A stretch of 64,000 nucleotides of DNA from an uncultured Pelagibacteraceae bacterium (GCA_902625825.1 CACOCL010000003.1:1-64000); one strand, 5' to 3'. Shown: positions 9,186 through 17,850, counted from the stretch's first letter. Translations and numbers: made by a program. The notes: a model not told the origin generated them from the sequence alone.

Positions 9186-9656
9186 TTTTTTTTTATTACT
9201 CATGGCAAATTTTTTATTAATACGCCATCTTGATTCTTCCCTCAAAATATATCCACAGCAATTTTTGGAGCCACATTTGCACGGAAATTGTTTGTAATCC
9301 TCATCATAGCCGAAACCATAATCACAAGTAAATTCCTCACCTTTTTTGATATCTCTAATCGCTGCAATCCAAACTTTGAGACCCTTCCCATTGTAATCAC
9401 AATTATTATCACATGAATGATTCACTAAACCTGCAACATTCCATTTGAAATCTCCATCAAGAGTATATTTTTTATTTAAAGTGAACAAATAGATCGGTTT
9501 TTTGTTATCAAACTTAGAAGACTCATCAACTTCTTTATTTGTTATTATTTTTCCAACGTAATCAATTATTTTTGTACCTTCTTTAATATCACGTGTTGCG
9601 TAAAGACCTCGACCTTTATTATCAATTTTTGATTTTTTTATTTTGTATAATCTCAT
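9165..9656 (-). CDS. SET-domain protein lysine methyltransferase
   Basis: 163 aa, almost entirely a SET domain. N-terminal GRGLYATRDIKEGTKI (SAM side), central NHSCDNNCDYNG (the NHSC / pseudoknot motif) and EFTCDYGFGY (catalytic Tyr region) are all present. A C-terminal post-SET Cys cluster CKCGSKNCCGYI probably binds zinc with the SET core Cys. SET enzymes methylate lysine on proteins using SAM; bacterial substrates are mostly unknown. It lies 30 nt after the HDAC-like gene on the same strand, so a lysine methylase and a deacetylase-fold enzyme may be co-expressed. Confidence 0.9.
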   Translation of the reverse strand: MRLYKIKKSKIDNKGRGLYATRDIKEGTKIIDYVGKIITNKEVDESSKFDNKKPIYLFTLNKKYTLDGDFKWNVAGLVNHSCDNNCDYNGKGLKVWIAAIRDIKKGEEFTCDYGFGYDEDYKQFPCKCGSKNCCGYILREESRWRINKKFAMSNKKKLINNSH

Positions 9657-9686
9657 ACTGCTGATTTACAATGAACTATATATTAA

Positions 9687-10610
9687 TCAATTGAATTCAA
9701 TAAGTGCGTTAACATGTTCGTTAGCACTTTCAGCTAAAGCATTTAAATCATACCCACCTTCAAGTATCGAAACAACTTTTCCTTTAGTAAATTTATTAGT
9801 AGCTGACAAAGTTCTTTTAGTTATCTCATAGAAATCTTTTGAGTTTAGTTGAAATTGAGCTAATGGATCGTCTTTATGTGCATCAAAACCTGCTGAGAAT
9901 AAAAGAAAATCGGGTTTATATTCTATTAATCTATCTAAAACCCTATCAAATGCGTTAAAGTATTGTTCAGAATTTGTACCAGCTGGTAATGGTATGTTTA
10001 GAGAGTTGTTAAAATCACCTTTATCTTTATCTGTTCCTCCTCCTGGATAAAAAGGATATTGATGTGTAGAAATATACAATGAATTTTTGTTATTTCGCAT
10101 AACATCGTAATTTCCATTTCCCCAATGAACATCAAAATCTACACATGCAATCCTTTTATACTTGTATTTATTTATCAAATAGTTTGTTGCAACCCCAGCA
10201 TTAGATATGCAACAGAATCCCATTGCTTTGTTTTTTTCAGCATGATGTCCAGGAGGCCTTGCTAAACAAAAAGCATTTTTGAATTGATTATTTTCTATTC
10301 CGTCTATTGCCTTAATTGTAGAACCTGCAGCATCAAAAACTGCTTTTTTACTTTCAGGCGACACAACTGTATCTCCATCTAAAAACTTCAGACCTTTTTG
10401 TGGAAAAGAATTATTTAAATTTTCAATATATTCTTTTGAGTGAGTCATTGCCAAAATATCATTAGGAACATCAACTGGAGTTTCCCAAATTAAATCGTTC
10501 CTTTTTTTTAATTTTTCTTTTATAGCAATTACTCTTTTAGGTTGTTCAGGATGACCGTCACCTGTATTATGTTTTTCATAAGAGTCAGAGTTTATAATTG
10601 CAGTATTCAT
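9687..10610 (-). CDS. Histone-deacetylase superfamily amidohydrolase
   Basis: 307 aa, class II/acetylpolyamine-amidohydrolase type. All active-site elements are visible: ARPPGHHAEKNKAMGFC (tandem catalytic His), the zinc ligands in CVDFDVHWGNG and FSAGFDAHKDDPLA, and the glycine-rich EGGYDLN. Such bacterial enzymes deacetylate acetyl-lysine proteins or small amines; specificity cannot be told from sequence. Its ATG overlaps the dapE stop (ATGA, 4 nt), so it is coupled to dapE, with the SET gene downstream. Confidence 0.93.
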   Translation of the reverse strand: MNTAIINSDSYEKHNTGDGHPEQPKRVIAIKEKLKKRNDLIWETPVDVPNDILAMTHSKEYIENLNNSFPQKGLKFLDGDTVVSPESKKAVFDAAGSTIKAIDGIENNQFKNAFCLARPPGHHAEKNKAMGFCCISNAGVATNYLINKYKYKRIACVDFDVHWGNGNYDVMRNNKNSLYISTHQYPFYPGGGTDKDKGDFNNSLNIPLPAGTNSEQYFNAFDRVLDRLIEYKPDFLLFSAGFDAHKDDPLAQFQLNSKDFYEITKRTLSATNKFTKGKVVSILEGGYDLNALAESANEHVNALIEFN

Positions 10611-11764
10611 TTAAAATAATTTTGTAAAATGCTCTCATAAATTTTTGTTAAATTTTTCAAATCTTTCAAAGATACTGCTTCATCAACTTTGTGCATAGTT
10701 TTTCCAACTAAACCAAATTCTAGACCAGGTGATATAGCCTTTATAAATCTTAGGTCCGAAGTTCCACCTGTAGTAGATAATTTTGGTTTTATTTTGGTAA
10801 CCTTTTTTATGATATTTTGTATCATATAAGTTGTTTTATTTGGTTTAGTTAAAAAAGCTTCACCAGAAACTCGATAATCAATTTTGAATTTTGATTTATA
10901 TCTTTTATTAATTTTAATAAAAATTTTATTAAGCCTTTTTTTAATAGAGCTTGAAGTATGTTTGTTATTAAATCTTATGTTAAATGTTGCTTCAGCTGTA
11001 GCAGGAATGACATTATCTGCTGTGTTATTTATATTTATTCTTGTAACTTCTAAGTTCGTTGGCTGGAAATCTTTTGTTCCTTTATCAAATTTAATTCTTT
11101 TTAATTCATTTAAAATTTTGACAATAATCGTTGAAGGATTATTTGCTTTATGAGGGTATGCAACGTGACCCTGTAAACCAAATATAGTCAATTTTCCAGT
11201 TAAACTCCCTCTACGTCCAATTTTTATCATTTCACCTAATCTATTCGGATTTGTTGGCTCACCCACTAAACAGAAATTAATTTTTTCTTTTTTCCTTTTT
11301 AGATATTCCACTACTTTTTTTGTGCCATTCACTGCATCACCTTCTTCATCTCCAGTAATTAATAAACTAATTGATCCACTAAATTTTTTATTTTGTGGTA
11401 AAAAAATGCTTACAGCAGAAATAAAAGCTGCAATGGAACTTTTCATGTCATTTGCTCCTCTTCCAATTAAATGACCATTTTTTACAGAAGGTCCAAATGG
11501 ATTTGTTGTCCAATCTTTTATATTACCTGGGGGCACAACATCCAGGTGACCTGCATAACATAAATTTGGTCCCTTTATTCCAAACCTTGCATATAAATTT
11601 TTGACTGGTTTAAAACCTTTTTCTTTAAATTCTAGTATTTTTGTTCTGAAACCAAGTTTTTTTAATTTTTTTTCTAAAAATTTCATCACCCCAGCGTCTA
11701 CTGGAGTTACAGTAGGAAACCTGATTAGCTCTTTAGCTAATTGTAATTCATTAATTTTTTGCAT
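10607..11764 (-). CDS. dapE: Succinyl-diaminopimelate desuccinylase
   Basis: 385 aa M20-family metallohydrolase of lysine/diaminopimelate synthesis. Metal-site motifs: YAGHLDVVPPG, GANDMKSS, GDEEGDAVNGTK and the dimerisation/catalytic HVAYPHKANNP. It follows dapD after 2 nt, so consecutive pathway steps (succinylation by DapD, desuccinylation by DapE) are encoded in one operon. It ends inside the start of the HDAC-like gene. Confidence 0.95.
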   Translation of the reverse strand: MQKINELQLAKELIRFPTVTPVDAGVMKFLEKKLKKLGFRTKILEFKEKGFKPVKNLYARFGIKGPNLCYAGHLDVVPPGNIKDWTTNPFGPSVKNGHLIGRGANDMKSSIAAFISAVSIFLPQNKKFSGSISLLITGDEEGDAVNGTKKVVEYLKRKKEKINFCLVGEPTNPNRLGEMIKIGRRGSLTGKLTIFGLQGHVAYPHKANNPSTIIVKILNELKRIKFDKGTKDFQPTNLEVTRININNTADNVIPATAEATFNIRFNNKHTSSSIKKRLNKIFIKINKRYKSKFKIDYRVSGEAFLTKPNKTTYMIQNIIKKVTKIKPKLSTTGGTSDLRFIKAISPGLEFGLVGKTMHKVDEAVSLKDLKNLTKIYESILQNYFK

Positions 11765-11766
11765 GT

Positions 11767-12594
11767 TTAATCTCTTAAAAGATCATTAATTGATGTCTTT
11801 GATCTAGTTTTTTCGTCCACTTGCTTAATTATTACTGCACAGCTTAACGATGGAGCAGATGGATTTTTTTTATCAGGGAGTGAACCTGGCACCACTACTG
11901 AGTATGGAGGAATTTTTCCATACGTGATCTCACCGGTTGATCTATTTACTATTTTTGTAGATTGTGTAATCAGCATTCCCATGCTTAATACAGATCCTTC
12001 TCCAACTATAACTCCTTCTACGACTTCAGACATTGCTCCTAAAAATACATTGTCTTCTATTATTGTAGGTAATGCTTGAGCAGGTTCCAATACTCCCCCA
12101 ACTCCTGACCCTGCAGATATATGGCAATTCTCTCCAATCTGGCAACAACTACCAGCACGACTAAATGTATCCATCATCGTTTTAGCCCCAATGTAAGAAC
12201 CAATGTTCACATAACATGGCATAAGAACAGCATCTTTTCCTACGAACGATCCTTTCCTAACAGGTGAGTTTGGGACCATCCTAAAACCTGCTCTCTCATG
12301 ATCTTCTTTTGTCCAGCCAGCTGTTTTTCCTTTTAACAAATGTGCTTTATCATACCAACTGGAGTAAGGTCCATTTAAGTTTTCCATTGGATAAATTCTA
12401 AAACTTAGCATAATTGCTTTCTTTAGGTGCTGATGTGTTATCCATTCACCATTTATTTTTTCAGCAACTCTTGATTTACCACTATCCAAGTCATTTATTA
12501 CTTGATTGATTGCATCCTTTAAAGACTGATTCGAATTTGGGTTTACTTGGTCTTTATTTTCCCAAGCATCATTTATAATTTTTTCTAAAGACAT
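11767..12594 (-). CDS. dapD: Tetrahydrodipicolinate N-succinyltransferase
   Basis: 275 aa trimeric acyltransferase. N-terminal helical domain, then a left-handed beta-helix of imperfect hexapeptide repeats (about residues 105-225, for example AVLMPCYVNIGSYIGAKTM), and the conserved GSGVGGVLEPAQ block. Uses succinyl-CoA on tetrahydrodipicolinate in the lysine/peptidoglycan branch. Lies between the HAD nucleotidase gene and dapE with gaps of 2-3 nt. Confidence 0.96.
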   Translation of the reverse strand: MSLEKIINDAWENKDQVNPNSNQSLKDAINQVINDLDSGKSRVAEKINGEWITHQHLKKAIMLSFRIYPMENLNGPYSSWYDKAHLLKGKTAGWTKEDHERAGFRMVPNSPVRKGSFVGKDAVLMPCYVNIGSYIGAKTMMDTFSRAGSCCQIGENCHISAGSGVGGVLEPAQALPTIIEDNVFLGAMSEVVEGVIVGEGSVLSMGMLITQSTKIVNRSTGEITYGKIPPYSVVVPGSLPDKKNPSAPSLSCAVIIKQVDEKTRSKTSINDLLRD

Positions 12595-12597
12595 AAT

Positions 12598-13287
12598 TTA
12601 CTGACTTTTTAATAACCTTATTTCCTTAAGAAATAAAGACAGATTTTCAATTTTGTGTGAAATAAAATCTTTATCCGCATCCATCTTTCCAAAATGTTCG
12701 TCATTAATTAACCAAACAGTCGTACAGCCTCGTTTATGCCCAATGCTAAGATTCTTCGCAATATCTTCTATGTAGACTGTTTCTTTTGGATTAATACCGA
12801 ATTTTTTGACCATAAGATCGAAAGTTTTTGCCTCAGGTTTAGGTACATAACCTGCGTCTTCTATATCAAATACTTTATCACGACCAAATAGATCATATAT
12901 TCCAAGGTGGGTTAAAATATTTTTTGCATGCTCAGCACTTCCATTGGTGAAAATAAATTTTTCCATCTCTAATTGTTCTAGCTCTCTTCTCATAACTAGA
13001 TCTTCTTTCATAAATGAAAGATCGATTGTATGAACATATTTTAAAAATTCTTGCGGTGGTATATTATGGTGAATCATAAGACCATTTAAACTTGTGTTGT
13101 ATTTATAAAAATAATTAGTTTGAAGCTCTTTTGCTGCATCGGTATCTATTTTGAGCCTCTCTGAAATAAATTTAGTCATTCTTTTTGATACTTGACCAAA
13201 TACTTTTTCCAAAGAATAATTATTATGTTTTCCATAACATACTCCGTCTAGATCTAACAAAAGATATTTTTTTTCTTTTAGATTCAT
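12598..13287 (-). CDS. HAD-family pyrimidine 5'-nucleotidase-like hydrolase
   Basis: 229 aa HAD hydrolase: motif I LLLDLDGVCYG (nucleophile Asp), motif II FTNGSAEHA, motif III Lys in PKPEAKTF and motif IV YIEDIAKNL. It corresponds to the pyrimidine 5'-nucleotidase genes that lie between argB and dapD in many alphaproteobacteria. The likely substrate is a nucleoside monophosphate or related phosphate ester, but the specificity is inferred from neighbourhood and family only. Confidence 0.85.
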   Translation of the reverse strand: MNLKEKKYLLLDLDGVCYGKHNNYSLEKVFGQVSKRMTKFISERLKIDTDAAKELQTNYFYKYNTSLNGLMIHHNIPPQEFLKYVHTIDLSFMKEDLVMRRELEQLEMEKFIFTNGSAEHAKNILTHLGIYDLFGRDKVFDIEDAGYVPKPEAKTFDLMVKKFGINPKETVYIEDIAKNLSIGHKRGCTTVWLINDEHFGKMDADKDFISHKIENLSLFLKEIRLLKSQ

Positions 13288-13288
13288 T

Positions 13289-14155
13289 TCACTTTCTAAT
13301 TAATGTTCCAGATCCCTTATCAGAGAGCAATTCAAATAAAATTGAATGTTTTAAACGCCCATCTATAATACAAACTCCTTTAACTCCATTACTCGCAACA
13401 TCTAAACAATTTTTAATTTTTGGTATCATTCCACCGCTTATAATTTTATCTTTTATTAACTCATTTATTTTTTCAGTATTAATTTCAGCTATTAAATTTT
13501 TACTATTATCTAATACTCCTTCGACATCACTCATGATAATTAATCTTCTAGCATTAAGTTTTTTTGCTATGGCGCCCGCAGTTGTGTCAGCATTGATGTT
13601 GAAAACTTGATTATCTTTATTTAATCCCAATGGAGCTATTACAGGTACTTTTTTTTCATTCATTATCCTCTCAATTAATAATCTATTAATTTCTTTTGGA
13701 GTACCAACAAAACCAAGATCTCTATTTTCTTGTTCAACTAACAAAATATTATTTTTCTGATTTGTAATACCTTGGCTGTCACAACCTTTTTTTTTCAAGG
13801 CTTCTGTTATTTCTTTATTAAAGTTGTTTAAAACATCTTCAACAATAATTATAGATTTTTCACATGTAATTCTCAATCCATTAATAAAATTACTTTTAAT
13901 TCCAACTTTATCTAGTTGGTTTGAAATTCTCTTTCCTCCACCATGAATTATAATAGTTATTAAACCTAATTTGTTAAGTATTGAAATATCATTAACAAAG
14001 TTATCAAACAGATTTTTATCAACTAAAACACTACCACCACATTTAATAACTATGTATTCATCATTGTACTTTACCAGGTAGTTTTTTACCTCTTCAATAG
14101 TGGGACCTTTTAAAGGCAAGATTTTTTTTATTTCTTCCTCAGTAAGCTTAGACAT
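13289..14155 (-). CDS. argB: Acetylglutamate kinase
   Basis: 288 aa amino-acid kinase. Motifs: IKCGGSVLVDK (ATP lysine), the IIHGGGKRIS glycine loop, NINADTTAGAIA and the C-terminal SGGMIPKI segment. Phosphorylates N-acetylglutamate in arginine synthesis and is the usual feedback point; other arg genes in this window are argD-argF and argJ. Its ATG overlaps the yidC stop by one base (TAATG). In many relatives engB sits between yidC and argB; here it does not. Confidence 0.96.
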   Translation of the reverse strand: MSKLTEEEIKKILPLKGPTIEEVKNYLVKYNDEYIVIKCGGSVLVDKNLFDNFVNDISILNKLGLITIIIHGGGKRISNQLDKVGIKSNFINGLRITCEKSIIIVEDVLNNFNKEITEALKKKGCDSQGITNQKNNILLVEQENRDLGFVGTPKEINRLLIERIMNEKKVPVIAPLGLNKDNQVFNINADTTAGAIAKKLNARRLIIMSDVEGVLDNSKNLIAEINTEKINELIKDKIISGGMIPKIKNCLDVASNGVKGVCIIDGRLKHSILFELLSDKGSGTLIRK

Positions 14156-15837
14156 TAAGTAACAGTTTTAACCGTTGTTCTTTTCATGATTACCACTTGC
14201 TGAGCCATTGTTAATATATTGTTAGCAGTCCAATAAAGAACAAGACCACTAGGGAAAGGTGCAAGTATTACAGTCAAGAAAAGCGGAAAAAACGCAAAAA
14301 TTTTTGCTTGCATCGGATCTGTTGGAGCTGGGTTTAATTTTTGTTGCACATACATCGATGCACCCATTGCTATTGGTAAAACTCCAATAACTAAAAAAGA
14401 AGGTACATCATAAGGAAGTAACCCAAATAAATTGAAAATACTTGTTGGATCTCTCTCAGATAAATCTTGAATCCACCCATAAAATGGCATTTGTCTCATT
14501 TCAATAGTTACAAACAAAACTTTATAGAGCGCAAAAAATATAAAAATTTGAGGAATTATCGGCAAACAGCCTGACATAGGATTTACGCCCTCCTTCTTGT
14601 AGAGAGCCATCATTTCTTGCTGCAACTTCATCTTATCATTCTTGTGTAGTTCCTTTAACCGAGTCATTTCTGGTGTAAGAGCTTTCATTTTTGCCATACT
14701 TCTAAAAGAGTAATTGGCGAGAGGAAACACAGCTAATCTTATACAAACAGTTACAGCTATTATAGCTAAACCATAATTTCCTAACATCTTAAAAAAATAA
14801 TCTAACGCAAACCACAGAGGCTTTGTAAGAAAATAAAGAAATCCCCAATCAATTACTAAATCAAACTTGTCTATTTCAAGAGATTCTGCATAACCATCTA
14901 CGACCTCTACTCTTTTTGCACCAACGATTATTTTAATTTCATTTTCTATAGAGCTATTCTCACTTAACTCCTGCGGGTTTGTTGTGATAAAATTAATTCT
15001 AAATTTATTTTTATAATCAAATGTTGTTTTAAATTCCTCATTTTTTACAGGAATGATAGACGTTAAGTAGTATTTATCACTAATACCTAGCCAGCCTTTT
15101 TTTGCAATTTTTGAAAATTTTTTATCCTGTATATCATCATAGTCTTCCTCAATAAGCTCATCATCCAAAACAGAAATTGGACCCTCATGAAGAATAAAAA
15201 AATTTTGTAAGCCTTCAGGAATCTTATTTCTTATAATTTGTCCGTAACTATAAAAATCATATTTTTTACTAGATAAATTTATTATTTTTTGTTTTACAGT
15301 GAATAAAAATTTACTATCTAAAGAAATTTCCTTTTCAAAAGTAATCCCTTGTTTATTTTTCCATGTTAATTTAATTGGAGATTTATCAGTAAGCCTGTTG
15401 TTTCCAACAATTGACCAAATTGAATTTGAGTTTGGTACATCAATATTTTTATCAGTTGTTACAAATCCTGTTTCTATAAAATAGCCATCAGCAATATTTC
15501 TCGGGCTTAGAAGCTTAATCTTTTCATCACTTTTTAGGCTTACTTTATAATCTTTTAATGTTAAATCATCAATTACTGCTCCCTTTAAGGATATTGAGCC
15601 TACTATACTCCCATTCTCAAAACTTACTCTCTCATTTTCTTTTAAAGCATCATCTCTAGAAATTTGAACTAAAATTTCTTTTTCTTCTACACTTGGTGTA
15701 TCAGTATTTTGTTCAACTTTTTTTTGCTCAGCTAAATTTTGTTTTTTTATTGGTTGTTCTGGTATAAAAAAAAGAGAATAAAGTACAATTACAGCTGTTG
15801 ATAAAGCTATAGCTGCAATGACATTCTTAGAGTCCAA
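14155..15837 (-). CDS. yidC: Membrane protein insertase
   Basis: 560 aa, the usual length for proteobacterial YidC. An N-terminal anchor (IAAIALSTAVIVLYSLFF) is followed by a large periplasmic beta domain (about 60-340) and a C-terminal five-helix insertase core starting near YGLAIIAVTVCIRLAVFP, with the conserved positively charged groove residue in that helix. Inserts and folds inner-membrane proteins with or without Sec. The start is TTG at 15837, since no ATG precedes the first membrane helix. It follows yidD after 2 nt. Confidence 0.96.
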   Translation of the reverse strand: MDSKNVIAAIALSTAVIVLYSLFFIPEQPIKKQNLAEQKKVEQNTDTPSVEEKEILVQISRDDALKENERVSFENGSIVGSISLKGAVIDDLTLKDYKVSLKSDEKIKLLSPRNIADGYFIETGFVTTDKNIDVPNSNSIWSIVGNNRLTDKSPIKLTWKNKQGITFEKEISLDSKFLFTVKQKIINLSSKKYDFYSYGQIIRNKIPEGLQNFFILHEGPISVLDDELIEEDYDDIQDKKFSKIAKKGWLGISDKYYLTSIIPVKNEEFKTTFDYKNKFRINFITTNPQELSENSSIENEIKIIVGAKRVEVVDGYAESLEIDKFDLVIDWGFLYFLTKPLWFALDYFFKMLGNYGLAIIAVTVCIRLAVFPLANYSFRSMAKMKALTPEMTRLKELHKNDKMKLQQEMMALYKKEGVNPMSGCLPIIPQIFIFFALYKVLFVTIEMRQMPFYGWIQDLSERDPTSIFNLFGLLPYDVPSFLVIGVLPIAMGASMYVQQKLNPAPTDPMQAKIFAFFPLFLTVILAPFPSGLVLYWTANNILTMAQQVVIMKRTTVKTVT

Positions 15838-15839
15838 GA

Positions 15840-16076
15840 TTATACCACATCCTTTCTGTCGACTGGATCATGTCCACCATGACCAATCCAAGGATTACAT
15901 TTAATAATTCTTAAAGATGATTTAAAAATAGCTTTAACAAAGTTATACTTTTGAAAACACTCTAAGCAATAGCTACTACAAGAAGGTTCGAATTTACATG
16001 AATTATAAAAGAATGGGCTTATAAAAAATTTATACAGCTTTATTAAAAAAATGAATGTTTGATTAATTATTCTCAT
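15840..16076 (-). CDS. yidD: Membrane protein insertion efficiency factor
   Basis: 78 aa. The family pattern is clear: LYKFFISPFFYNSCKFEPSC, then SSYCLECFQKYN with paired Cys, and WIGHGGHDPVD near the end. YidD is a small amphipathic membrane-associated protein that aids YidC-dependent insertion. It sits between rnpA (TAATG overlap) and yidC, the standard order. Confidence 0.95.
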   Translation of the reverse strand: MRIINQTFIFLIKLYKFFISPFFYNSCKFEPSCSSYCLECFQKYNFVKAIFKSSLRIIKCNPWIGHGGHDPVDRKDVV

Positions 16077-16417
16077 TATTTAATTTTTTTAAAATCCTGA
16101 AATAGAGTTTCTTTTATATTTTTAAATTCACTATTTAACATAGTTGACTTAGCAATAACAAGAAAAGAAAAATCTAAATTTATTGACATCATTTTTACAG
16201 CGTCATTCATAATATTTCTCAGTCTTCTTTTAATTTTGTTTCTTTGAACAGCATTTCCAATTTTTTTTTTGACAGAAAACGAAATATTCAATTTTTTATT
16301 ATTTTTTTTTTCTAATTTACCGAAAAAAATTATTACGTATTTATTTGAGATGCTTTTCTTTTTTAACAAATTTCTGAATTCCTCATTTTTGGAAAGAGCA
16401 ACTATTTTGCTTTTCAT
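16076..16417 (-). CDS. rnpA: Ribonuclease P protein component
   Basis: 113 aa basic protein. The conserved RNR-like motif appears as IGNAVQRNKIKRRLRNIM, and the N-terminal ALSKNEEFRNLLKK matches the family. It aids the RNase P RNA in 5' maturation of tRNAs, including those in this window. Placed 3 nt after rpmH and overlapping yidD by one base. Confidence 0.95.
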   Translation of the reverse strand: MKSKIVALSKNEEFRNLLKKKSISNKYVIIFFGKLEKKNNKKLNISFSVKKKIGNAVQRNKIKRRLRNIMNDAVKMMSINLDFSFLVIAKSTMLNSEFKNIKETLFQDFKKIK

Positions 16418-16420
16418 TAA

Positions 16421-16561
16421 TTAACCAGATACAGTTAATGACTTTCTTCCTCTAGCTCTTCTTCTTGCCAAAAGTTTTTGTCCACCTTTTGTTTTCATTT
16501 TTGACCTAAAACCATGTTTTCTAGCTCTTTTGATTTTAGATGGCTGGTAAGTTCTTTTCAT
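16421..16561 (-). CDS. rpmH: 50S ribosomal protein L34
   Basis: 46-aa protein from ATG 16561, beginning [18 protein letters not shown] and ending in the Arg-rich [16 protein letters not shown]. This is the hallmark L34 sequence. It leads the rpmH-rnpA-yidD-yidC unit. Confidence 0.97.
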   Translation of the reverse strand: MKRTYQPSKIKRARKHGFRSKMKTKGGQKLLARRRARGRKSLTVSG

Positions 16562-16594
16562 ATAATGTGATAAAATTTTTGTTAAATTTTGCTC

Positions 16595-16623
16595 TTTATA
16601 GTAATTAAATAAATAAATAGCAA
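16595..16623 (-). promoter_or_regulatory. Sigma70-type promoter for rpmH operon
   Basis: Reading the minus strand: TTGCTA (-35), 17-bp AT spacer, TATAAA (-10), about 33 bases before the rpmH ATG. The spacing and position are right for the housekeeping promoter of the long rpmH-to-SET block. Prediction by motif only. Confidence 0.5.
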
Positions 16624-16654
16624 ATAGAAGATTTTATAAATACGATATCTATTT

Positions 16655-17377
16655 ATGGAAAAAGCTAAAAAAATTAAATTAATCGTAGGATTATCTTATT
16701 TAATTTTAATATCTATATTTTTATTTATGTTTTTTTCAAATTATAGTTTTCAAGAAATAACATCTTATGATTTTATAAAAGAAAATAGATCGTATTTTCT
16801 TGAGCTTAAAAAATCAAATCTATTTATACTATCTTTATTTTTTTTAATTTTCACTATTTTGTGGGTTTTCCCTTTTTTAGGATTTGGATCTCCGATTGCA
16901 CTTCTGGGTGGTTTCATTTTTGGAAAATGGATTGGCACAGTTGTAGTAGTCTTAGGTTTAAGTATTGGAGCAACTTTTTTATATATCTTTGGAAATTATT
17001 TTTTGAAAGATTTAATAAGAGATAAGTTTTTAAATAAATATCAACAGCTCGAGACGAAGTTTAAAAAATCAGAGTTTATATATTTATTAGTATATCGTTT
17101 TATAGGTGGAATTCCTTGGCAGTTAAGTTGTCTTTTGCCTACAATTTTTAATGTAAAGGTGAGCAATTTTTTTTTAGCATCATTTATCGGCATTATTCCC
17201 CAAATATTTTTAGTCGTGTCTATTGGGAGTGGACTTGATAAAATTATTGATCAAAACTCTGAAATCCCGAAAATGTCAGAAGTAATTCTTTCAAAAGAAA
17301 TTTATTTTCCAATTTTAGCTTTTTTTTGCTTAGTGATAATTACTATTTTTCTTAGAAAAATATTTTATAGAAATTAG
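16655..17377 (+). CDS. TVP38/TMEM64 (VTT/DedA-like) membrane protein
   Basis: 240 aa with about five to six hydrophobic segments. The VTT-domain signature is present: FPFLGFGSPIALLGGFIFGKW, then a GATFLYIFGNYF stretch, and YRFIGGIPWQLSCLLP. Members are inner-membrane proteins linked to lipid scrambling or transport; the substrate is unknown here. It is divergent from rpmH, and its stop codon directly abuts the 3' end of tRNA-Thr on the other strand. Confidence 0.85.
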   Translation: MEKAKKIKLIVGLSYLILISIFLFMFFSNYSFQEITSYDFIKENRSYFLELKKSNLFILSLFFLIFTILWVFPFLGFGSPIALLGGFIFGKWIGTVVVVLGLSIGATFLYIFGNYFLKDLIRDKFLNKYQQLETKFKKSEFIYLLVYRFIGGIPWQLSCLLPTIFNVKVSNFFLASFIGIIPQIFLVVSIGSGLDKIIDQNSEIPKMSEVILSKEIYFPILAFFCLVIITIFLRKIFYRN

Positions 17378-17451
17378 TGGTGCTCCCACCCTGTACTGAC
17401 CAGGGAACTAGTCCTTACCAAGGACTTGTTATGCCATTTAACTACAGGAGC
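17378..17451 (-). tRNA. tRNA-Thr (GGT anticodon)
   Basis: 74 nt including an encoded CCA. Acceptor GCTCCTG pairs with TGGGAGC (two G:U pairs at the base), the D stem is GTTA/TAAC with GG in the loop, and the anticodon stem AGTCC/GGACT frames loop TTGGTAA (anticodon GGT, Thr). The T stem CCCTG/CAGGG is perfect but its loop is GTCAGTA instead of TTCRANY, a non-canonical T-loop. It abuts the stop codon of the convergent VTT gene. Confidence 0.88.
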
Positions 17452-17551
17452 TATTCTTAAAAATTGTATAATGTGTATAATAAAGCATTTTTCCAAAATA
17501 TTGCCTTAATTTTTTGACTAATATGATTTATATCTAATCAAGGGAAATTTT

Positions 17552-17752
17552 ATGGGAATTCACTACGATTATAAATCCACAAAAAGTGCCAAACTTATGG
17601 AAAAGCAAGCCAAGAGAGAAAAAAAACTTGCAGAAAAAAAAGCGAAGCGTCTTGCAAAAGAAGGACCAAAAAAAGACAAAAATAAAGAAAAAGTTTTGGA
17701 TGCCTCAAAACCAATAACATTAGATTTTCTAACTAACCCGAATAAAGAATGA
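17552..17752 (+). CDS. Small lysine-rich protein, unknown function
   Basis: 66 aa, highly charged: after GIHYDYKSTKSAKLMEKQ comes a Lys/Ala/Glu helix (about residues 15-45), then an uncharged tail ASKPITLDFLTNP. A good AAGGGA ribosome site precedes the ATG. The basic helix suggests nucleic-acid or ribosome binding, but this is inference. It overlaps the next tiny gene by 4 nt (ATGA). Confidence 0.7.
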   Translation: MGIHYDYKSTKSAKLMEKQAKREKKLAEKKAKRLAKEGPKKDKNKEKVLDASKPITLDFLTNPNKE

Positions 17753-17850
17753 GAAACATTGATAAAAAAGAGCGTTTAAGCTTAGCATTAAGAAAAAATT
17801 TGAAAAAAAGAAAATTGTTTCAAAAGAAAATTAAAAAGAAAACTAAATAA
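17749..17850 (+). CDS. Tiny basic protein (33 aa), conserved alphaproteobacterial type
   Basis: 33 codons from ATG 17749 to TAA 17848-17850. It contains [16 protein letters not shown], resembling short alphaproteobacterial proteins with an L-A-x-A-L-R-x-N-L-x-R-R-K core. It overlaps the upstream basic protein by 4 nt and dcd by one base (TAATG), so it is embedded in a coupled operon, which argues that it is translated. Function unknown. Confidence 0.65.
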   Translation: MRNIDKKERLSLALRKNLKKRKLFQKKIKKKTK

